Source of the DNA: Bacillota bacterium | Lineage (GTDB): Bacteria > Bacillota > Limnochordia > DTU087 | Direction of reading: 5' to 3' | Assembly: GCA_012798695.1 (NCBI GenBank) | Contig: JAAZMR010000116.1 | Location: 1-61,820, forward strand | Length of the DNA: 61,820 bases | Part shown: positions 54,624 through 61,820 of the stretch, one piece after another | Position numbering within the stretch: position 1 is the first letter of the stretch | Layout: each line of letters starts with the position of its first letter | Translations under genes and position numbers: made by a program | The notes under the pieces: generated by a model | The model's input: the letters and a program-made list of their open reading frames with translations, nothing else | Database searches by the model: none | Told to the model about the DNA's origin: nothing

Positions 54624-55577
54624 CTACTCGTAGCGAACCCGCGGATCAAGCACTAGATATAGTATATCTGTAGCGAAATTAGTCAAAACAACCACCATCG
54701 CTATAAATAGAGCGATTCCCTGTACCAATGGCAGGTCTCGGTAACCGATGGCCTGTAATAGGAGCCGCCCCAATCCTGGCAGTGCAAAGACTTCCTCAGC
54801 CACTATACTGCCAGCCAACAGCCCAGCAAAATGCATACTGGCAACAGTCACTATCGGAATGAGACTGTTTTTTAGTGCATGCTTGTAAATAAGCACTTGC
54901 TTGGGCAGCCCCTTACTCAAACCTGTGCGGATATAGTCCTTACCCAATGCATCTAGCATCGCTGCCCGGGTGATGCGAGTCACAATCGCGATACGATGAG
55001 AAGCCAAAGCCAGGGCCGGTAGCAAGAGTGACAAAAAAGCTTGCCAGGGATTGGTGCTCCACGGGACAAATCCCCCCGGAGGCAGAAGCTGCCAGCGTAC
55101 GGAAAAGAGCAAGAGCAGCAAGATACCGAGCCAAAAATGCGGTACAGCCAGGCCCAATTGGGAAACAAAGACAGTCAGATAATCAGCTAGCCGACCTCGA
55201 TGAGCTGCCGCGTAGGCTCCCGCTGGAATGGAGATTACCAAGGTGAGCACCATAGATAGCACAGCCAAGCCGGCAGTCACTGGCAAGCGTTCCTTAATCA
55301 GGTCAGTAACCGGTCGCTCCAGACGCAGGGAGATACCCAGATTGCCCGTGAAAAGGCCCCTTAGCCACTGGAAATACTGAACATGTAAAGGCAGATCCAG
55401 GCCTAACTCCCGCCGCAGGCTCTCCAATACATCTGGATCTGCCTCTATGCCCAGCATCAATAAAGCTGGATCCCCCGGTATAATATTGAACACTACAAAT
55501 GTAATGGTACAGGCAATGATTAAAGTGACCAACAGCGCTGCGATGCGCCGCCACAAGTACTGCAACGGAACCACCAT
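54624..55577 (-). CDS. Oligopeptide-type ABC transporter permease (DppB/OppB)
   Basis: The partner channel subunit. The first helix LLVTLIIACTITFVVFNIIPGDP, WLRGLFTGNLGISLRLERPVTDLI, the EAA motif TRAAMLDALGKDYIRTGLSKGLP and LLAGSIVAEEVFALPGLGRLL are DppB hallmarks. The length of 317 residues is normal. It begins 14 bases after the binding-protein gene and ends 73 bases before DppC. Confidence 0.94.
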   Translation of the reverse strand: MVVPLQYLWRRIAALLVTLIIACTITFVVFNIIPGDPALLMLGIEADPDVLESLRRELGLDLPLHVQYFQWLRGLFTGNLGISLRLERPVTDLIKERLPVTAGLAVLSMVLTLVISIPAGAYAAAHRGRLADYLTVFVSQLGLAVPHFWLGILLLLLFSVRWQLLPPGGFVPWSTNPWQAFLSLLLPALALASHRIAIVTRITRAAMLDALGKDYIRTGLSKGLPKQVLIYKHALKNSLIPIVTVASMHFAGLLAGSIVAEEVFALPGLGRLLLQAIGYRDLPLVQGIALFIAMVVVLTNFATDILYLVLDPRVRYE

Positions 55578-55591
55578 ATCTTCCCATGGTT

Positions 55592-57136
55592 TTATTTTAT
55601 GAAATGCACATACCTCATGTCATCCACATACTTGGGATAATACCGCCAGCCGCTCACGTTTTCTCTCATGGCTACTAAGTCATTGGGATCCATGATATAG
55701 ACCGCTACAGCTTCTTCGGCCAAGATCTCCTGACACCGCCGGTAGATTTCCTGGCGTCGAGCCACATCGGTGATGCGCAGTCCCTCCTGGATCAGGATAT
55801 CATATTCTCTATTGCGGAAATTGCAGAAATTCCTGGCATAGTCAGACTCATAGCGGCTGAGCACCGTATGCGGATCTAGCTTACCAGTGAATCCAACTAT
55901 GGTCATATCATAATCACGCTTCGTATAAATCCGCTCCAGCCATGTGCCCCACTCCACCAGCTCAATCTCTGCTCGGATGCCCACTTCCGCCAACATGGCG
56001 GCTACCATTTCACCGGTCTTAACATGCAGATCGTAAGACGCAGGCAAAGAAAGAGTGACTGTAAACCCATCCGGATAGCCGGCAGCGGCCATCAGGGTTT
56101 TGGCCTTAACCGGATCATATGGGTAGTAATCAGATAAATCGGTATAATAGGCTTCCATCACTGGACTCATATTGCTGCCCAACTTGCTCCCAAAGCCCCA
56201 AGCAGCCCCCTCGATCAGCAAATCCTTATCAATAGCATAGTTGATCACCTGCCGTATTCGCTGATCTGTAAAGGGCTCTCGAGCCTGGTTGAGGGCCATC
56301 AACTGTACCACATTCATAGGCCCTTGCAGCAGCTTCAGCCCTGGCGATGCTTCCACCTCCCAGGCCACATCTGGTGATAGACGCGGAATGGCATGAACTG
56401 CGCCGGCCTTGAGATTAATGATGGCAGTTGACGGATCTGGAATGATCCGAAAGGTGACTGAGTCCAGATAAGGTAGACCTGCCTCCCAATAATCATCGAA
56501 ACGCTCCAGCCGCACATGCTGCCCTGTCACCCATTCCACCATTCGAAAAGGACCGGTTCCCACCGGTTTGGCAGCCAAACTCGCCACCGCCTCTGCGGGA
56601 ATAATGGCAGCATCAGCTAGTTCACTCAAGAAAGGTGCATATGGCTCCTTTAATTCGATGCGAATTCTTCCATTCTCCCAGCTGGTGAGTGCCTCGATAT
56701 TTTTAGGCCAACTTAAAGGGTATCCGGTGGCCTCATCTCGGATTCTCTCCAGGCTGTAAATAACATCATCACTGGTTAAAGCCCGCCCGTTATGAAAAAA
56801 GACTCCCTCCCTCAGCCTAAATGTATAGACGGTACCATCTTCCGATATGTTCCAGCTGTCAGCAAGGCAGGGAATTATGCGGCCCTCTGTATCAAAGCTC
56901 ACCAACCCTTGGTAGATATTGAAATCGATCTCCTTCGCAGCCGCTGCGACGGCTTTATGAGGATCGAAGGTATCTGGTTCTATGGGCACTCCTACTACCA
57001 AATGCCCACCGGATTGGGGCACAGCTGCCGCAAAACCTAAGCCGCTGCCACACAGCCATAGACTGATACCCAACATGGATAGCAGAACCAGCCTGAGTAA
57101 AGGTAGCGATCTCTGATACCGGTTTCCATTACTCAA
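55592..57136 (-). CDS. Oligopeptide-type ABC transporter substrate-binding protein
   Basis: An exported family-5 solute-binding protein. A signal peptide (LPLLRLVLLSMLGISLWLCGSGLGFAA) is followed by GGHLVVGVPIEPDTFDPHKA, the family blocks NIYQGLVSFD, DSWNISEDGTVYTFRLREGVFFHNGRALTSDDV, and the C-terminal IMDPNDLVAMRENVSGW. The peptide, sugar or nickel specificity cannot be told. TTG at 57136 is chosen because AAAGGAG lies eight bases upstream; GTG at 57145 is too close to it. It is the first of the three transporter genes. Confidence 0.92.
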   Translation of the reverse strand: MSNGNRYQRSLPLLRLVLLSMLGISLWLCGSGLGFAAAVPQSGGHLVVGVPIEPDTFDPHKAVAAAAKEIDFNIYQGLVSFDTEGRIIPCLADSWNISEDGTVYTFRLREGVFFHNGRALTSDDVIYSLERIRDEATGYPLSWPKNIEALTSWENGRIRIELKEPYAPFLSELADAAIIPAEAVASLAAKPVGTGPFRMVEWVTGQHVRLERFDDYWEAGLPYLDSVTFRIIPDPSTAIINLKAGAVHAIPRLSPDVAWEVEASPGLKLLQGPMNVVQLMALNQAREPFTDQRIRQVINYAIDKDLLIEGAAWGFGSKLGSNMSPVMEAYYTDLSDYYPYDPVKAKTLMAAAGYPDGFTVTLSLPASYDLHVKTGEMVAAMLAEVGIRAEIELVEWGTWLERIYTKRDYDMTIVGFTGKLDPHTVLSRYESDYARNFCNFRNREYDILIQEGLRITDVARRQEIYRRCQEILAEEAVAVYIMDPNDLVAMRENVSGWRYYPKYVDDMRYVHFIK

Positions 57137-57173
57137 CTTCCCCACTCCTTTCTCTGATCACTTCCATTATACT

Positions 57174-57203
57174 TATATATCCGCTCCCTAGAGTAAATAT
57201 CAA
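57174..57203 (-). promoter_or_regulatory. Candidate promoter of the peptide importer genes
   Basis: On the minus strand TTGATA (57203-57198) and TATATA (57179-57174) are 18 bases apart, in the 90-base gap between the dehydrogenase gene and the binding-protein gene. A TATAAT further downstream may serve instead. Confidence 0.4.
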
Positions 57204-57226
57204 GTTAATCTTGGCCATCTCTTGAC

Positions 57227-58276
57227 TCAATTTTTGCCCAATCCGGCAATCACTGCTGCAGTGAATTCCCGAGTCCCCACAGTACCACCTAAATCCTGGG
57301 TCCGAATACCTGCCTTGAGGCAAGCAAGTGCCGATTGCTCTATAGCTCGCCCCACGGCCTGAGCTTGCTGATCAGGAAAGGTTCTGAGAAGTGCCGCTCC
57401 CGCCAAAATCATGGCTAACGGATTCGCCTCATTCCTACCCTCCAGTGATGGTGCTGTACCATGCGGGGCCTCTGCCAATACGACTCTAGGAGAGAGATCG
57501 TCTCGAAAGCTCAATATTAGGGATTCCGCGCCTGCTATTGAGCCAAACATCTGCAATACCAAATCAGACAAACAATCACCATCGCGGTTGAGAGCGGGAA
57601 TTACTAAAGCATCCCCATCGGTTCGGCACAGCAGCGCGTAGGTGGCATCAATTAGCTGTGGTTCATAGGGTACATCGGGGTGTCGGGCTGCGGCAGCATC
57701 CATCTCTTCTTTGAGCATACCTTCATAGATGGGGCTAACCGTATACTTGGGCCCCCCAAAGACTTTCGCTCCTGCGTTCCGGGCATGGCGAAAGGCATAC
57801 TCTGCCACATAACGACAGATATCTCGCGAAATACACTCTGTCCTATAGGCCTTTTCTCCCGCCTCTGCGGTTTCTCGCCATTCCTTGGCTCCATAGGCAT
57901 CACCGACCGCCATTCGCACTACGGAGATAGGAGATTGCAGATTTCCTAATGGCCTAACCCCTGGCAAGGGGCGGCCAGTTCTCACGATTACCTGAGCATG
58001 GAGAGCTTCGCGCAGTATGGCATTGGCGCTACCTACATCGCCTTGGGTCTCAGGGGTAATAGTAGCTGCCTTGAGGCCATATCCGGCTCTGTTCATCGCC
58101 TGAGCCGCGTCCCATACAACTTGGTTCTGAGTCTGGCGACGGTATTCTAGACTGAGATCGAAAAACTCGAAATCAATCTCTATACCGGTCACCTTTGGTT
58201 CTAATACCCTGAGAGCCTCCTCCAAGAGCTCCTGCCCTGTCTGATCACCCTTTAATACTATGACCGTCTGGCTCAT
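57227..58276 (-). CDS. Isocitrate/isopropylmalate-type decarboxylating dehydrogenase
   Basis: A beta-decarboxylating dehydrogenase of 349 residues. ILKGDQTGQELLEEALRVL opens the fold, VIVRTGRPLPGVRPLGNLQSPI and AVGDAYGAKE shape the substrate site, NRDGDCLSDLVLQMFGSIAGAESL is the metal motif, and EAPHGTAPSLEGRNEANPLAMILAG the cofactor loop. It differs from typical IDH (NxxGDYxSD) by a cysteine and an unusual N-terminal site, so citramalate, homoisocitrate or tartrate-type activity is possible. ATG at 58276 is set by GGGGAAGGG upstream and drops a 19-residue unconserved tail. Confidence 0.85.
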   Translation of the reverse strand: MSQTVIVLKGDQTGQELLEEALRVLEPKVTGIEIDFEFFDLSLEYRRQTQNQVVWDAAQAMNRAGYGLKAATITPETQGDVGSANAILREALHAQVIVRTGRPLPGVRPLGNLQSPISVVRMAVGDAYGAKEWRETAEAGEKAYRTECISRDICRYVAEYAFRHARNAGAKVFGGPKYTVSPIYEGMLKEEMDAAAARHPDVPYEPQLIDATYALLCRTDGDALVIPALNRDGDCLSDLVLQMFGSIAGAESLILSFRDDLSPRVVLAEAPHGTAPSLEGRNEANPLAMILAGAALLRTFPDQQAQAVGRAIEQSALACLKAGIRTQDLGGTVGTREFTAAVIAGLGKN

Positions 58277-58548
58277 GCCCTTCCCCTTTCTTCCTACCCT
58301 TATGGGGCCTTTACTCAGACCGGTTGGCTGCAAAAACCCTTCCGGCCTATCTCCCCCATTTATTCGCTATGTGGATCCTGATCCCTGCTGCTGCCCATAG
58401 CCGGCCATGCTGGCAACTTGCTGCTGAGACTAGGGTGAAAAACTCTGACAGGCATCCCAAGAACAAGGCCAGCAAACGGCTTTTTTCATATTCCGGATTA
58501 TGATATACTCTCATGAGTGGGTACGAGTCATTAAGACAAGGTGATCAT

Positions 58549-59589
58549 ATGAAGTTCCGAAGCATTACTTGGGGCATAATCGCAGTGATGATGGTGATCG
58601 GAGCTTTGGGGATAGCCTCTACCCAAACCTGTACACCTCAAGCTATTTCTGATAGTCAGTTTCTCATGGGCACATTGGTCGAATTGCGGATTTTTGGCTC
58701 TCAAAAGGCCATGGATGCTGCCTTCCAACATGTGCAACACCTCGATCAAATGATGAGTCGCACCCTGGAGGGCAGTCAGATCTATGAAATCAACCGACAA
58801 GCAGGCCAGGACTGGGTGACAGTCAGTACAGATACGTTCCAAGTCATTCAGACGGCCCTTCAATATGCTAAATTGACGGATGGTTTGTTTGATCCAACTG
58901 TCGCACCCTTGGTAGATCTGTGGGGCATCGGAACCAGCCATGCCCACATCCCAGAGGCAAAGGCACTACAGGATGCTCGTGCACTAATCGATTATCGAGC
59001 TGTAGAGTTAGATACTAAGGCTAAGAGAGTGAGATTACCGAGCCCAGGCATGGGTCTTGATCTAGGCGGTATAGCCAAAGGCTATGCAGCAGACACTACC
59101 ACGAAACTGCTGCGCAGCCAAGGTGTCAAGAGTGGTTTCTTAAGTCTGGGGGGCAATGTATCAGTGATCGGTAGTAAACCCGATGGCTCTCCCTGGCGCA
59201 TCGGTATTCAGGACCCCTTTGCACCACGGGGTACCCATGCCGCAGTGCTTGAGGTGAAGGATACCTCCATCGTAACTTCCGGACCATATGAGCGGTATTT
59301 CATGCGTAATAACAAGCGCTATCATCATATCCTAGATCCAACCACGGGATTTCCAGTAGAAAACGGCCTAGCCAGTGTCTCTATCGTCACACCTTGTTCG
59401 ATGACCGCAGATGCCCTGTCCACTGGAGTCTTTCTCTTGGGACGAGAGCGGGGGCTAGCGCTTTTGGAAGAGCTGGAAGGGGTTGAAGGACTCTTGATTA
59501 CTGATGATCGGCACATCTATGTCACCAGCGGCCTTCAGCATCAGTTGAAGTCGCTATCTGAGGGGTTCGAGCTGCATGAAGCAGAGTAG
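58549..59589 (+). CDS. apbE: FAD:protein FMN transferase (ApbE)
   Basis: An exported flavin transferase that attaches FMN from FAD to serine or threonine of target proteins. After a membrane or signal segment (about 7-27) come FLMGTLVELRIFG, the family block GLDLGGIAKGYAADTTTKLL, SLGGNVSVIG and the Mg motif HHILDPTTGFPVENGLASVSI, then SMTADALSTGVFLLG. The length of 346 residues is normal. ATG at 58549 is chosen with AAGGTG five bases upstream. It overlaps the NusG-II gene by 14 bases. Confidence 0.95.
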   Translation: MKFRSITWGIIAVMMVIGALGIASTQTCTPQAISDSQFLMGTLVELRIFGSQKAMDAAFQHVQHLDQMMSRTLEGSQIYEINRQAGQDWVTVSTDTFQVIQTALQYAKLTDGLFDPTVAPLVDLWGIGTSHAHIPEAKALQDARALIDYRAVELDTKAKRVRLPSPGMGLDLGGIAKGYAADTTTKLLRSQGVKSGFLSLGGNVSVIGSKPDGSPWRIGIQDPFAPRGTHAAVLEVKDTSIVTSGPYERYFMRNNKRYHHILDPTTGFPVENGLASVSIVTPCSMTADALSTGVFLLGRERGLALLEELEGVEGLLITDDRHIYVTSGLQHQLKSLSEGFELHEAE

Positions 59590-59980
59590 ATATTTTCGAC
59601 CAGGTGATTTGATTATCTATATCGCTCTCTTGTCAATCTTTGCTCTTGGTGTCGCCATAGCCGCTGGTGATCAGCATTCAGCATCTTCCACAGCTGTGGT
59701 GACACTGGATGGCCGGGAAGTGCATCGGGTCAACCTCGATACGGTAGCAAAACCCTACGAATTTCGGGTGGAGACTCCTCAAGGCGGCTATAACCTGATT
59801 CGGGTGGAACAAGGGCGCATTCGAGTGCTGGAAGCCTCCTGCCCTGACAAGATCGATGTAAAACAGGGATGGATTGGCCGTGCCAATCAATCGATAGTCT
59901 GTCTGCCCAATCGTTTAGTGATTCGCGTCTTGAGAGATGGCCCGGCATCAGAGAGTACCATAGATGGTCTAGCTTTCTAA
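59576..59980 (+). CDS. NusG domain II protein, EetA-like
   Basis: A membrane helix (LIIYIALLSIFALGVAIAAG) is followed by one NusG domain II: TVVTLDGREVHRVNLD-type opening, FRVETPQGGYNLIRVE, the RVLEASCPDKIDVKQGWIG block and NQSIVCLPNRLVIRVL. Relatives usually show a second cysteine where this protein has aspartate (CPDKID). Such proteins occur next to ApbE and Gx-transporter genes in extracellular electron transfer loci of Bacillota, where one is called EetA; that link is from memory. GAGGGG lies about ten bases upstream of the ATG. Confidence 0.85.
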   Translation: MKQSRYFRPGDLIIYIALLSIFALGVAIAAGDQHSASSTAVVTLDGREVHRVNLDTVAKPYEFRVETPQGGYNLIRVEQGRIRVLEASCPDKIDVKQGWIGRANQSIVCLPNRLVIRVLRDGPASESTIDGLAF

Positions 59981-60018
59981 ATGGGGAGAACCTTCTAGCC
60001 AATGAAAGGAGCACCCTA

Positions 60019-60564
60019 ATGACTGCTCGTCGCGTAACCTGGATAGGAGTCCTTATATCCCAGGCTTTAGTCCTGCATGGGGTCGAGCGATTATTGCCCA
60101 TTCCCCAGCTAGCACCTGGCGTAAAGCTAGGTTTAGCCAATATTGTTACTTTGGTAGCCCTGAATATCCTGCCTTGGGAAGACGCATTACTGGTCGTTAT
60201 CCTCAGAAGCACTCTGGGAGCGCTCTTGGGCGGTGGCGCCAGTGGCGTACTGTTCAGCCTTGCTGGAGGCATCTTGAGCTTTCTGGTCATGTCCTATTTA
60301 ATGCGATATAAAGACACTCTATTTAGCATGCCTGGTATCAGTATCGCCGGAGCTTTCCTGCATAATGTGGGGCAGCTCTTGGTCGCGGCTTTGGTAGTGG
60401 ATACCTTCAATATCATTGTCTATTTTCCCATCCTCGCCGCCTCAGCACTGATTACCGGCTTTTTCACCGGTGTGATCAGTGACCTAATCATCACTGCCAT
60501 CTCCCATGCTCGCCTGCAACCAGCAGTGCTGCGCCATGGCCGTCAGAGGGACAGGCATACCTAA
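60019..60564 (+). CDS. Gx transporter family protein, EetB-like
   Basis: A 181-residue polytopic membrane protein of the Gx transporter family (often labelled heptaprenyl diphosphate synthase component I). The start motif RVTWIGVLISQALVLHGVERLLPIP, the GxxGxxx-rich helix PGVKLGLANIVTLVAL, STLGALLGGGASGVLFSLAGGILSFL and GAFLHNVGQL are typical. ATG at 60019 is set by AAAGGAG seven bases upstream. It lies 38 bases after the NusG-II gene in the same direction, so the three genes form one run. Confidence 0.87.
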   Translation: MTARRVTWIGVLISQALVLHGVERLLPIPQLAPGVKLGLANIVTLVALNILPWEDALLVVILRSTLGALLGGGASGVLFSLAGGILSFLVMSYLMRYKDTLFSMPGISIAGAFLHNVGQLLVAALVVDTFNIIVYFPILAASALITGFFTGVISDLIITAISHARLQPAVLRHGRQRDRHT

Positions 60565-60581
60565 AACGGCATCAACCATAA

Positions 60582-61364
60582 TCAATAGCGTTGATATATG
60601 CAATACGAAACTCGTTTCAGGTTAGCTGTCTCCGGCTCCAACAAGTTTTCAGCACTACCGACAATGAAGAACCCACCCGGTACTAATGATTGGCTGAATT
60701 TCTTGGTCAAGAATGCCTGAGTTTCCGGAGTAAAGTAAATGAAGACATTCCGGCAGAGGATTAGGTGAAAACCCGTACCAAAGGGGTCTTCCAAGAGGTT
60801 ATGCCTTACAAAGCTCACCCGCCCCTTGATATCATCACCCAGTCGCCACACCCGACCCTCCTGGGTAAAGTGTTTGTTCCTATATTGGTCTGGCAGGCTG
60901 TTTAGCAAGTTTGCCGCATAAACAGCTTCCTTGGCTTTGGCTAGAGCGCCCACATCAAAATCCGTTCCCAGAAGCGTATGCCGCCTGCCGGGAGTGAGCT
61001 CCAGCAACAGCATGGCCACTGTATAGATCTCCGGCCCAGTAGAACACCCAGCACTCCATACCTTCAGGCGGCGATAGCGCTCCACCAAATCCGGCAATAC
61101 CTGTTCCTCGATCTCCTTGAATACCTTAACATCCCGGTAAAACTGAGAGGTATTGATCGTCAGATATTCGGTAAACTTGCTCCGCTCTTCTGGATCAGTT
61201 TGAAGAGTTTTTATGTACTCTCCATAGTTAGCGGCACCAACTCTGGTCAGCCACTGATTGATCCGCCGCTTCATCTGTTGTTGTTTGTAATGGTTGAGGT
61301 CAAGGCCAATGGTATCCTTCAGTCTCCGCTTAAACAGTTCGTAGTCAGTTACACTTAAACTCAT
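60582..61364 (-). CDS. cheR: Chemotaxis protein methyltransferase CheR
   Basis: CheR uses SAM to methylate glutamates of chemoreceptors. The N-terminal helical domain (DYELFKRRLKDTIGLDLNHYK), NTSQFYRDVKVF, the SAM loop VWSAGCSTGPEIYTVAML, LGTDFDVGALAKAKEAVY and LILCRNVFIYF are visible. CSTGPEIYT departs from the common CSTGEEPYS pattern. The length of 260 residues is normal. Its ATG overlaps the cheB stop by one base (TAATG), so both are translated together. No receptor gene is in the window. Confidence 0.93.
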   Translation of the reverse strand: MSLSVTDYELFKRRLKDTIGLDLNHYKQQQMKRRINQWLTRVGAANYGEYIKTLQTDPEERSKFTEYLTINTSQFYRDVKVFKEIEEQVLPDLVERYRRLKVWSAGCSTGPEIYTVAMLLLELTPGRRHTLLGTDFDVGALAKAKEAVYAANLLNSLPDQYRNKHFTQEGRVWRLGDDIKGRVSFVRHNLLEDPFGTGFHLILCRNVFIYFTPETQAFLTKKFSQSLVPGGFFIVGSAENLLEPETANLKRVSYCIYQRY

Positions 61365-61820
61365 TACCTTTTCCCAACCCTTTGCTGTAGTTTTTTCACT
61401 GCCCGTACAGCTGCATCACCAATGCGATCCAAAGGTAGGATGAAATCAGCATCACCGTTTTCCACCACCGCCCGAGGCATGCTGTAGATGGTGGAAGTGG
61501 TTTCATCTTGGACAATAGTCACCCCACCCCCAGCTTTGATCTTGGCCATTCCCGCCGCCCCATCTTTGCCCATCCCAGTTAAGATCACACCCACCAGCTG
61601 ATCGGAATATATGGATGGCAAGCTCGATAAAGTTACATCCACCGAAGGTCGTACGTAATTTACCGGCGATGTTTGCTCTACGTGAATCACTCCATCTCCC
61701 GAAACGACCATATGATAGTCCCCTGGTGCTATATAAACTACCCCAGCTCTGATGTGCTCCCCATTTTCCGCCTCTTTCACCTTGATACTGCTGAGCTGAT
61801 CCAGCCGTTCCGCCATGGAA
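61364..61820 (-). CDS. cheB: Chemotaxis methylesterase CheB, catalytic domain (cut by window edge)
   Basis: The visible 152 codons are the C-terminal CheB methylesterase domain, which removes methyl groups from receptors. VKEAENGEHIRAGVVYIAPGDYHMVV, RPSVDVTLSSLP and the catalytic ILTGMGKDGAAGMAKIKAGGGVTIVQDE with MPRAVVE are clear. The frame is open to the window end; the ATG at 61816 is internal to the domain (the family has FAERL here), so the true start lies outside. The next gene on the strand is cheR. Confidence 0.92.
   Translation of the reverse strand, partial: SMAERLDQLSSIKVKEAENGEHIRAGVVYIAPGDYHMVVSGDGVIHVEQTSPVNYVRPSVDVTLSSLPSIYSDQLVGVILTGMGKDGAAGMAKIKAGGGVTIVQDETTSTIYSMPRAVVENGDADFILPLDRIGDAAVRAVKKLQQRVGKR

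Overview
This window comes from the chromosome of a spore-forming-type member of the Bacillota, with no plasmid, prophage, insertion sequence or CRISPR signature. Strong purine-rich ribosome binding sites, frequent GTG and TTG starts, a GerMN protein, DUF881 proteins, an S-box (SAM-I) leader on metK and a two-domain-free ThiI all fit that phylum. Two observations point to one of its deep, possibly diderm branches (for example Limnochordia): a 1287-residue secreted protein whose C-terminal half reads as an outer-membrane-like beta-barrel, and an ADP-dependent sugar kinase. The class-level guess is inference; there is no rRNA here to settle it.

Layout, left to right. 1-4,200: tRNA-Pro, then rdgB, rph, murD and murI on the minus strand. 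4,200-11,600: a cell-envelope block with a GerMN protein, a large AMIN-type amidase, a membrane-anchored regulatory-like domain protein, and an ABC-2 exporter whose third gene is a secreted, C-terminally anchored protein built from two related modules. 11,700-12,800: a consensus promoter driving smpB and tmRNA, with a shared terminator against yajC. 12,800-19,600: yajC, tgt, queA, era, an acetyltransferase, cdd and two DUF881 genes, all minus. 19,600-25,600: a sugar-catabolic locus with three xylose-isomerase-like TIM-barrel proteins, a Gfo/Idh/MocA oxidoreductase and a GHL6-like glycoside hydrolase. 25,600-35,600: mixed single genes (threonine aldolase, EEP nuclease, YigZ, ADP-dependent kinase, HEAT-like protein, Nudix, deoC, ferredoxin, TM1266-like protein, a RING-finger/solute-binding fusion, cyclase) plus a candidate structured RNA near 32,170-32,330.

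35,600-41,000 holds the most unusual locus: a small secreted subunit, a two-domain PapD/DUF916-like chaperone and a beta-barrel giant, which together resemble a chaperone-usher or surface-assembly system. 41,300-53,600: metK with a SAM riboswitch, a membrane pyrophosphatase, thiI with its cysteine desulfurase, a complete Leloir set (galE, galT, galK) with a small Cys-rich gene inserted, DUF523, an HD protein and a zinc dehydrogenase. 53,600-58,300: an oligopeptide-type ABC importer without its ATPases, next to an isocitrate/isopropylmalate-type dehydrogenase. 58,500-60,600: ApbE, a NusG-II protein and a Gx-transporter protein, which match the flavinylation and membrane core of flavin-based extracellular electron transfer. 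The window ends inside a cheB-cheR pair.

The genes work together mainly as housekeeping units (wall precursor synthesis, tRNA modification, trans-translation) around accessory envelope and carbohydrate functions. All functional calls rest on motifs read by eye; no database search was run.
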